Assembly (NCBI GenBank): GCA_943356515.1
Contig: CALRFM010000066.1
Coordinates: 1-6,162, forward strand
Reading direction: 5' to 3'
Length of the DNA stretch: 6,162 bases
Source: Patescibacteria group bacterium
GTDB lineage: Bacteria > Patescibacteriota > Microgenomatia > UBA1406 > GWC2-37-13
Part shown: in pieces, positions 1 through 4,215 of the stretch
Layout: every line of letters starts with the position of its first letter
How positions within the stretch are numbered: the stretch's first letter is position 1
The notes under the pieces: generated by a model
What the model was told of the DNA's origin: nothing
Databases searched by the model: none
Seen by the model: only the letters and a program-made list of their open reading frames with translations
Program-made: the position numbers and the translations under genes

Positions 1-1
1 A

Positions 2-2101
2 ACCTACGGCATTAATTCAGAATTTGGATTCGATTATCTTCGCGACAATATGGCGCAGCATCCACAAAACAGAGTGCAACGAGGCTTTTATTTTGCCATT
101 GTAGATGAGGCCGATTCGGTACTTATTGATGAAGCGCGTACCCCGCACATCATTTCTGCTCCATTTGAGCAAGATGTGTCCAAGTATTATGATTACGCAA
201 AAATAGTAACACAACTTACCGTAGAGCAAGATTACATCATCGATGAAAAGCTTCATACTGCCCACTTAACAGAAAAAGGAATCGAACATATTGAATCAAT
301 CTTAGGGGTAGATAATATATATGAAAAAGATTTCGAAACACTCTTTCATATTGAAGCAGCGCTCAAAGCAAATACGCTTTTTCAAAATGACAAAGAGTAT
401 ATTGTAAGAAACGGAGAAGTCATTATTGTAGACGAATTTACGGGACGACTTTTGGAAGGAAGACGATTTTCTGAAGGGCTTCATCAAGCAATTGAAGCAA
501 AAGAAGGGGTTGCCATAAAACAAGAATCTCGCACACTTGCCACGGTATCTCTTCAGAATTATTTCCGTATGTATGACAAACTTGCTGGCATGACGGGGAC
601 TGCCGCAACAGAAGCGGAAGAATTTAACAAAATTTATAATACCGACGTGTTAGTAGTGCCAACTCACAGAGAGCTTGCCCGTAAAGATCACGCAGATTTG
701 ATATATAAAACCATGAAGGGGAAATACAATGCCATAGCACAAGATGTAGCAGAACAATATAAGGCGGGTCGACCGGTTCTTATCGGCACCACATCCATAG
801 ATAAAAACGAACTCCTGTCTCGTATCCTTCACGAAAAAGGAGTAAAGCATGAAGTTTTGAATGCTAAAAATCACGTGCAAGAAGCAAAGATCATATCACA
901 AGCGGGTAAAAAACATGCAGTAACCGTGGCTACGAATATGGCAGGCCGAGGCGTAGATATTGTATTGGGAGGCGAGGTGCGTGACTCAGCTCATTGGCAG
1001 GCAGAGCATGATGAAGTGGTAAAACTTGGCGGACTGTATGTAATTGGTACTGAACGACACGAGTCGCGACGGATAGACAATCAGCTCAGAGGAAGGTCTG
1101 GCCGTCAGGGCGACCCCGGCGAGACACGATTTTATGTATCTTTGGAAGACGATGTCATGCGTATATTTGGCGGCGAGCAAATATCTAAGATGATGACCAT
1201 GCTTAAATTTCCTGAAGATCAGCCCTTGAGTCATGGAATGGTATCAAAAGCCATTGAACAAGCGCAGGTAAAGGTTGAAGGATTTAACTTCGATACCCGA
1301 AAACATTTGGTAGATTATGATGACGTTCTCACCAGACAACGAGATATTGTTTATGCGTTACGACGCAACATTTTAACTCAACCAGATACTGAACCGAAAG
1401 AATTTGAAAAAACTGTTTTCAATATCATTGATGAAGAAATAATGGCAATGAGTGCTAGTTTTATGGCACTGGGCGAAACAGACGAAACTATGGTCGAACA
1501 GTTTTCTAAAGATGTATCTACACTTCTCGATATAAAAGCTGCAGACAAAATAGGAAGACTTACCACTAAAGCAGATGAGATGAATTTAGAAGAATATCTT
1601 CGTTCTGAAGCATTTAAAAAATATCATGCACAAGAAAAGAAAGTCGGACAAAAAACCTGGCACCATGTAGTGCGTTCACTCTTTCTTTCGACCATCGATA
1701 CCTTCTGGACCCAGCACCTTACGGCAATAGATGACCTGCGCCAAGGCATCAATTTACGTGGATATGCTCAGCTTGATCCCTTGGTAGAATACAAAAATGA
1801 GGCATTTAAGATGTTTGAAAAGTTACTCTCAGAGATCAATTTTGAAGCAGTTCGTCGAACTATGAGCGTGCAAATCGAAGAGAGAAAACCAGAGGATGAG
1901 CATTCCCATGAACATAACCATAAACCCATGCAGTTTCAAGCAGCAAGTGCCGTGAATCCGTTTGCTGCACAATCTGATAAGCAACCAGCCAAACCTCAAC
2001 CATCATCATCTATCGAACCATTTCATAATAAGATTGGTCGCAATGATCCGTGTCACTGTGGCAGTGGGAAGAAATACAAGAAGTGCCATTATCCGAATTA
2101 A
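2..2101 (+). CDS. secA: Protein translocase ATPase SecA, C-terminal ~699 residues (5' partial)
   Basis: SecA is the cytoplasmic ATPase that drives preproteins through SecYEG. The frame is open to the window edge, so the ATG at 50 is internal: the codons before it read TYGINSEFGFDYLRDN, a conserved SecA block. Numbering from the first codon here, the DEAD box VDEAD is at 34-38 and is followed by LIDEART. The preprotein cross-linking domain comes next. IVDEFTGR is at 142-149, SLQNYFRMYDKLAGMTGTA at 183-201, and the second nucleotide-binding domain carries ATNMAGRGVDI (310-320) and RGRSGRQGDPG (363-373). Helical scaffold and wing regions follow. A His-rich linker (HSHEHNH) leads to the zinc-binding SEC-C tail (684-699, CHCGSGKKYKKCH, all four ligands present). 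The missing N-terminus, with Walker A, should be about 160-180 residues. No frameshift or lost motif is seen. The TAA stop forms part of a direct repeat that borders the DUF559 unit. Confidence 0.98.
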   Translation, partial: TYGINSEFGFDYLRDNMAQHPQNRVQRGFYFAIVDEADSVLIDEARTPHIISAPFEQDVSKYYDYAKIVTQLTVEQDYIIDEKLHTAHLTEKGIEHIESILGVDNIYEKDFETLFHIEAALKANTLFQNDKEYIVRNGEVIIVDEFTGRLLEGRRFSEGLHQAIEAKEGVAIKQESRTLATVSLQNYFRMYDKLAGMTGTAATEAEEFNKIYNTDVLVVPTHRELARKDHADLIYKTMKGKYNAIAQDVAEQYKAGRPVLIGTTSIDKNELLSRILHEKGVKHEVLNAKNHVQEAKIISQAGKKHAVTVATNMAGRGVDIVLGGEVRDSAHWQAEHDEVVKLGGLYVIGTERHESRRIDNQLRGRSGRQGDPGETRFYVSLEDDVMRIFGGEQISKMMTMLKFPEDQPLSHGMVSKAIEQAQVKVEGFNFDTRKHLVDYDDVLTRQRDIVYALRRNILTQPDTEPKEFEKTVFNIIDEEIMAMSASFMALGETDETMVEQFSKDVSTLLDIKAADKIGRLTTKADEMNLEEYLRSEAFKKYHAQEKKVGQKTWHHVVRSLFLSTIDTFWTQHLTAIDDLRQGINLRGYAQLDPLVEYKNEAFKMFEKLLSEINFEAVRRTMSVQIEERKPEDEHSHEHNHKPMQFQAASAVNPFAAQSDKQPAKPQPSSSIEPFHNKIGRNDPCHCGSGKKYKKCHYPN
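2094..2101 (+). repeat. Left 8-bp direct repeat CGAATTAA bordering the DUF559 unit
   Basis: CGAATTAA here includes the last codons of secA (part of CCG, then AAT and TAA). The identical octamer recurs at 2616-2623, just beyond the right repeat. The gaps to the repeat ends are 2 nt on the left and 5 nt on the right. It may be a target-site duplication. Chance similarity in AT-rich DNA is possible, and the unequal gaps weaken the case. Confidence 0.45.
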
Positions 2102-2103
2102 AG

Positions 2104-2180
2104 TAGGTCCCCCTTTCCGCCAGAGGCGGATCAGCCTTTGGCTGACAGAAGGGGGTGCCCGTTAGGGCAGGGGATGTATT
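2104..2180 (+). repeat. Repeat copy L: two-hairpin palindromic element, left of the DUF559 gene
   Basis: Read outer to inner, this copy begins TAGGTC. It forms a 7-bp stem CCCCCTT/AAGGGGG (2109-2115 with 2149-2155), then a second stem TGCCC/GGGCA with a GTTA loop (2156-2169), and ends GGGGATGTATT. The loop of the first stem holds two further perfect hairpins: CCGCC-AGA-GGCGG (2117-2129) and TCAGCC-TTT-GGCTGA (2131-2145). Copies R and B share the outer TAGNTCYCCCTT, the AAGGG arm and the inner GGGATGT-ATT end, but lie in the opposite orientation. It starts 2 nt after the secA stop, so it could also act as a 3' stabiliser or terminator of secA mRNA. No U-run follows. Confidence 0.85.
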
Positions 2181-2185
2181 AAACT
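2180..2185 (+). promoter_or_regulatory. Candidate -10 box of the DUF559 gene
   Basis: TAAACT fits TANNNT and lies 6 nt before the ATG at 2192, the spacing expected if transcription starts at the start codon. It lacks the TGN extension seen at the other three promoters, and no -35 box is evident. It begins in the last base of repeat L, so the unit may carry its own promoter. No Shine-Dalgarno lies before the ATG. This is the weakest of the four promoter calls. Confidence 0.35.
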
Positions 2186-2191
2186 AATTGA

Positions 2192-2557
2192 ATGAAGCCA
2201 ATCCCCTACAACCCAAATCTCAGGAAACTTGCTAAAGAGATGAGGAACAGCAGTACGTTATCTGAAATACTATTATGGAAATGTATTCAGAAAAAGAAAG
2301 TTAAAGGATACGTCTTTCTTCGACAAAAATCACTTCTCAACTATATTGTAGATTTCTATTGCCCTGAGCTTAATCTTGCTATCGAAATAGATGGATCTGT
2401 TCATGAGTATTCAGAGTTAGAAGATGAAAAAAGACAAAAGGAGCTTGAACAACATGGAGTTCGTTTTATCCGATTTTTAGATCATGATATTCGTAAAAAT
2501 CCCGATGGTGCTGTACTAATCATTGAAAAGTGGATTAAGGAGAATACCCAGAAATAA
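2192..2557 (+). CDS. DUF559 domain protein (PD-(D/E)XK / Vsr-like endonuclease fold)
   Basis: A 121-residue protein that is essentially one DUF559 domain, a family related in fold to very-short-patch-repair and restriction endonucleases. The precise substrate is unknown; nicking or cleaving DNA is an inference. Visible landmarks are NPNLRKLAKEMR near the start, SEILLWK (24-30), FLRQK (42-46), YIVDFYC (51-57, D54), AIEIDGSVH (63-71, with E65, D67 and H71) and RFIRFLDHDI (91-100). D54 with E65/D67 fits the acidic catalytic pattern, and no key residue looks lost. The length is usual for stand-alone members. The ATG is preceded by no Shine-Dalgarno but by TAAACT at 6 nt. The gene is bracketed by inverted copies of the palindromic repeat, and its TAA stop lies inside the right copy. 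This suggests that gene and repeats form one unit, possibly mobile. It is not a canonical restriction system, because no methyltransferase is adjacent. Confidence 0.92.
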   Translation: MKPIPYNPNLRKLAKEMRNSSTLSEILLWKCIQKKKVKGYVFLRQKSLLNYIVDFYCPELNLAIEIDGSVHEYSELEDEKRQKELEQHGVRFIRFLDHDIRKNPDGAVLIIEKWIKENTQK

Positions 2558-2610
2558 CATCCCTCCCTCCCGACGTACGTCGGGAGTACTCCCTTTCCAA
2601 GGGAGATCTA
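2553..2610 (-). repeat. Repeat copy R: two-hairpin palindromic element, right of the DUF559 gene
   Basis: This is the inverted partner of copy L. On the plus strand it reads AATAACAT CCCTCC, then a perfect 20-bp palindrome (2567-2586, CTCCCGACGT and its complement), TA, a 7-bp stem CTCCCTT/AAGGGAG with a TCC loop (2589-2605), and ATCTA. On the minus strand, outer to inner, it is TAGATCTCCCTT ... GGAGGGATGTTATT, which matches L at both ends. The inner end supplies the TAA stop of the DUF559 gene. It is in direct orientation to copy B downstream of the LOG gene. It may also act as a transcription terminator, but no T-run follows the stem. Confidence 0.88.
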
Positions 2611-2615
2611 TAAAA

Positions 2616-2623
2616 CGAATTAA
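2616..2623 (+). repeat. Right 8-bp direct repeat CGAATTAA bordering the DUF559 unit
   Basis: Identical to the octamer at 2094-2101 that contains the secA stop. Joining the two copies would place the secA TAA 23 bp before the LOG start codon, with the LOG promoter intact. That is a plausible pre-insertion arrangement. Confidence 0.45.
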
Positions 2624-2630
2624 TTAATTA

Positions 2631-2639
2631 TGATAAGAT
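2631..2639 (+). promoter_or_regulatory. Extended -10 promoter of the LOG gene (leaderless)
   Basis: TGATAAGAT combines a TGN extension with the hexamer TAAGAT (2634-2639). Seven bases separate it from the ATG at 2647, so the predicted transcription start is at or next to the A of the start codon. No Shine-Dalgarno exists in the AT-rich sequence before the ATG, which agrees with leaderless translation. No clear -35 box is visible. Confidence 0.6.
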
Positions 2640-2646
2640 TACTCAT

Positions 2647-3180
2647 ATGAAAAAAGTAGCATTTTTCATGTCAGCCAATGATTTAGAAAAAAAATATACT
2701 GATCCATCGCTCGAACTGGTTAAACTAACGGTGGAGGCAGGATACGGATTTGTGTATGGTGGTACAAATACTGGACTTATGAATGATGCGTCAGAGCTTG
2801 TTAATTCTATTGGTGGTCATATCACCGCCATATCTTCAAAAGAATTTGCTTTCAAGCTCAAAGAAGGGGCAGATGAAACCTTCATAGGAGAAGATGTGGC
2901 TGAGCGAAAGCGGATGTTTATTGAACATTCAGATGCCTTTTTTGCTCTTCCTGGCGGAACTGGTACATTAGATGAGATTACTGAGGTTATAGCAAAAAAG
3001 AAACTTCACGAGCACAAAAAACCTATCGTCTTTCTTAATATTAATGGATTCTGGGACGGTCTTCGTGATCAGATCAACTATATGCATGCAGAGGGATTTG
3101 CTCCTTATACTTTTGACGAAATATGTTTTTCTTCAGATAGTCCAGAAGAAATAATGGCGTATCTTGAGAGGAATATTTGA
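2647..3180 (+). CDS. LOG family protein (TIGR00730-like nucleoside 5'-monophosphate phosphoribohydrolase)
   Basis: A cytosolic Rossmann-fold protein of 177 residues, the usual size of short LOG proteins. Family members cleave the N-glycosidic bond of (cytokinin) nucleoside 5'-monophosphates, releasing base and ribose 5-phosphate. In a non-plant-associated bacterium the real substrate may be AMP or a damaged nucleotide, which is inference. The N-terminal beta strand is KKVAFFMS. The phosphate-binding loop VYGGTNTGLM spans 36-45, where the common form is YGGGxxGLM, so T40 is a small variation. AERKRMF (85-91) supplies the conserved Arg/Lys. The signature PGGTGTLDE (102-110) includes the catalytic Glu110. 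The start is set by the extended -10 placed 7 nt upstream and by the family N-terminus. The gene is flanked by directly oriented repeats R and B; B begins 2 nt after the TGA. Its role next to secA is not suggested by context. Confidence 0.95.
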   Translation: MKKVAFFMSANDLEKKYTDPSLELVKLTVEAGYGFVYGGTNTGLMNDASELVNSIGGHITAISSKEFAFKLKEGADETFIGEDVAERKRMFIEHSDAFFALPGGTGTLDEITEVIAKKKLHEHKKPIVFLNINGFWDGLRDQINYMHAEGFAPYTFDEICFSSDSPEEIMAYLERNI

Positions 3181-3185
3181 AAAAT
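3175..3185 (+). repeat. Imperfect 11-bp direct repeat, left side of copy B
   Basis: ATTTGAAAAAT here matches ATTTCAAAAAT at 3250-3260 at 10 of 11 positions. The pair brackets repeat copy B and overlaps its ends by a few bases. It includes the LOG stop codon TGA. It may be a remnant of a target duplication, or it may be low-complexity AT-rich sequence. Confidence 0.3.
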
Positions 3186-3250
3186 AACATCCCTCCCCCT
3201 TCGTCGAGTCTGACTCGACTTCGGGTACTCCCTTCTTGAAGGGAGAACTA
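3183..3250 (-). repeat. Repeat copy B: third, gene-less copy of the two-hairpin palindromic element
   Basis: Plus strand: AATAACATCCCTCC, then stem GTCGAGTC-T-GACTCGAC (3203-3219) flanked by CCC and GGG across a TTC/TTC internal loop, then TA, then stem CTCCCTT-CTTG-AAGGGAG (3228-3245), then AACTA. On the minus strand its outer end reads TAGTTCTCCCTT and its inner end GAGGGATGTTATT, the same ends as copy R. The middle stem differs wholly from those of L and R but still pairs. It begins 2 nt after the LOG stop codon and carries no nuclease gene. It could serve as a terminator between LOG and anything on the opposite strand. Confidence 0.87.
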
Positions 3251-3260
3251 TTTCAAAAAT
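3250..3260 (+). repeat. Imperfect 11-bp direct repeat, right side of copy B
   Basis: ATTTCAAAAAT is the partner of 3175-3185 with one mismatch. It overlaps the inverted repeat TTTCAAA-AATTC-TTTGAAA (3251-3269), which includes the stop codon of the minus-strand remnant and could itself be a weak hairpin. Confidence 0.3.
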
Positions 3261-3345
3261 TCTTTGAAACCTGATAGCCTATGTAGGTGCCGATCGCTCC
3301 GCCAAGAGCTCCCAGAAGGACTGAGGTATATGACTCTTTAGAATT
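3253..3345 (-). pseudogene. Possible 3' remnant of a small glycine-zipper membrane protein gene
   Basis: On the minus strand this reads SKESYTSVLLGALGGAIGTYIGYQVSKNF and a TGA stop. The GALGGAIGTYIGY segment has the glycine spacing of a small membrane-inserting (glycine-zipper) helix with a basic tail, which looks less random than other shadow frames. The frame continues upstream to an ATG at 3453, but that part is the translation of the hairpin repeat (CHPEFSSGS) and then antisense glycosyltransferase sequence, so it is not credible as an N-terminus. No ATG, GTG or TTG start lies between. I read it as a gene end whose front was replaced by the hairpin repeat and the glycosyltransferase promoter. 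It could also be chance. Confidence 0.28.
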
Positions 3346-3347
3346 AG

Positions 3348-3368
3348 ATCCTGAACTAAATTCAGGAT
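3348..3368. repeat. Hairpin repeat ATCCTGAA-CTAAA-TTCAGGAT
   Basis: A perfect 8-bp stem with a 5-nt loop, followed by GACAAAGG. Read in the minus direction it gives the peptide CHPEFSSGS, the translation typical of a hairpin repeat widespread in bacterial intergenic DNA (CHPELVSGS-like forms). It is unrelated to the L/R/B family. It lies just upstream of the glycosyltransferase promoter and provides the false upstream ATG at 3367. Confidence 0.8.
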
Positions 3369-3378
3369 GACAAAGGAA

Positions 3379-3387
3379 TGCTATACT
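3379..3387 (+). promoter_or_regulatory. Extended -10 promoter of the glycosyltransferase gene
   Basis: TGCTATACT is a TGN extension plus TATACT (3382-3387), close to consensus. Six bases follow before the ATG at 3394, so transcription would start on that A. The spacing decides the start codon: the ATG at 3388 abuts the -10 box and the ATG at 3367 lies inside the hairpin repeat. An AAAGGA at 3372-3377 could serve as Shine-Dalgarno for 3388 if a transcript from further upstream is used. Confidence 0.6.
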
Positions 3388-3393
3388 ATGCTC

Positions 3394-4206
3394 ATGCCGC
3401 CATTTCTTTCTGTAGTAATCCCAACTTTGAATGAAGAGCAGTTTCTTCCCCATTTACTTTCAGATTTATCTGGGCAAACGGAAAAAGATTTTGAGGTCAT
3501 TGTTGTTGATGGGAAGTCTGACGATAACACGCGCGGAGTGAGCGATAGACACAAAAATCTCGAAGTCAAATTTTTCACATCGAAAAAACGAAATGTATCT
3601 ACTCAGCGAAACATGGGAGCAGAAAAAGCCCAGGGAAAATATATCTTATTTATCGATGCAGATTCTCGTATAGACGATTCATTCATCTCAATTTTGAAAC
3701 CAATCTTAGATAAAGAAAAATATCTTATTGTAATTCCTACCGCTATTCCAGATACCAATACTCCCACAGAACACGTTTATGTGCGACTTTCAAATTATGC
3801 TGTTGAACTTTCACAATTTACCACGAAGCCATTTAGTAACGGCGGCAATTTCATATTTGAAAGAAATGTATTTCATCATATTGGCGGTTTTGATGAATCT
3901 CTGTACCTTTCTGAAGATCATGAAATAGTACAGCGAGCAAAACGAATTGGGGTAAATGCGAGATACCTGAAAGATGTAGTGTTTGTATTTAGCATGCGCA
4001 GGTTTCAAAAAGATGGAACAATGAGCATATTGGGTAAATATTCTTTTTCATTCTTATATACATTGGCAAAAGGCGGTGTCGATAAAAAAATATTTGATTA
4101 TGAAATGGGTGGAGGACGTTATGCAAAGAAAGATGTTAAGAAAAAATTCAATGAATTTAAAAAGTTATACGAACAGTTCTTTGGTTCTGTTGAAGATCTG
4201 ATGTGA
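3394..4206 (+). CDS. Family 2 glycosyltransferase (GT-A fold)
   Basis: A 270-residue enzyme that likely transfers a sugar from a nucleotide donor during synthesis of a surface glycan. Donor and acceptor cannot be read from the sequence. The N-terminus LSVVIPTLNEE (5-15) is the first Rossmann strand of GT2. VVDGKSDDNT (37-46) forms the nucleotide-binding loop. RNMGAEKAQGKYILFIDADS (72-91) ends in the DAD (88-90) metal-binding triad. GGFDESLYLSEDHEI (164-178) gives the acceptor-side ED at 174-175, the usual catalytic base region. There is no signal peptide. A hydrophobic stretch near FSFLYTLAKGG (219-229) is too short to be a sure membrane span, so the protein is probably cytosolic or peripherally membrane-bound through its basic C-terminus. 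The start at 3394 is chosen from promoter spacing; 3388 (two residues longer) and 3367 (nine longer) are alternatives. It converges with glmS, leaving 9 bp. Confidence 0.93.
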   Translation: MPPFLSVVIPTLNEEQFLPHLLSDLSGQTEKDFEVIVVDGKSDDNTRGVSDRHKNLEVKFFTSKKRNVSTQRNMGAEKAQGKYILFIDADSRIDDSFISILKPILDKEKYLIVIPTAIPDTNTPTEHVYVRLSNYAVELSQFTTKPFSNGGNFIFERNVFHHIGGFDESLYLSEDHEIVQRAKRIGVNARYLKDVVFVFSMRRFQKDGTMSILGKYSFSFLYTLAKGGVDKKIFDYEMGGGRYAKKDVKKKFNEFKKLYEQFFGSVEDLM

Positions 4207-4215
4207 TGACACGAG

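Noticed and set aside
17..1566. Several 62-82 residue minus-strand frames inside secA
   Set aside because: They are shadows of the well-conserved secA frame with no start signals or recognisable domains.
1962..2165. Plus-strand open frame across the secA end and repeat L
   Set aside because: It is mostly an alternate frame of the low-complexity secA tail and then translated palindromes; no domain or promoter supports it.
2589..2615. Classical rho-independent terminator after the DUF559 gene
   Set aside because: The CTCCCTT/AAGGGAG stem is followed by ATCTATAAAA and not by a T-run, so a terminator role remains possible but cannot be called.
2192..3180. DUF559 plus LOG as a defence or restriction operon
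   Set aside because: The two genes have separate promoters, a repeat lies between them, and no methyltransferase or known partner is present. The direct repeats suggest that DUF559 was inserted independently.
2104..3250. CRISPR array from repeats L, R and B
   Set aside because: There are only three copies, in mixed orientation, separated by genes and not by uniform spacers, and no cas gene is present.
3367..3393. Upstream ATG of the glycosyltransferase at 3367
   Set aside because: It lies in the 3' arm of a hairpin repeat, it would place the TATACT -10 box inside the coding sequence, and the added residues are not part of the GT2 fold.
3346..3453. Minus-strand frame running from an ATG at 3453 through the hairpin repeat
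   Set aside because: This part is antisense to the conserved glycosyltransferase N-terminus plus the translated repeat. Only the downstream peptide is considered as a possible remnant.
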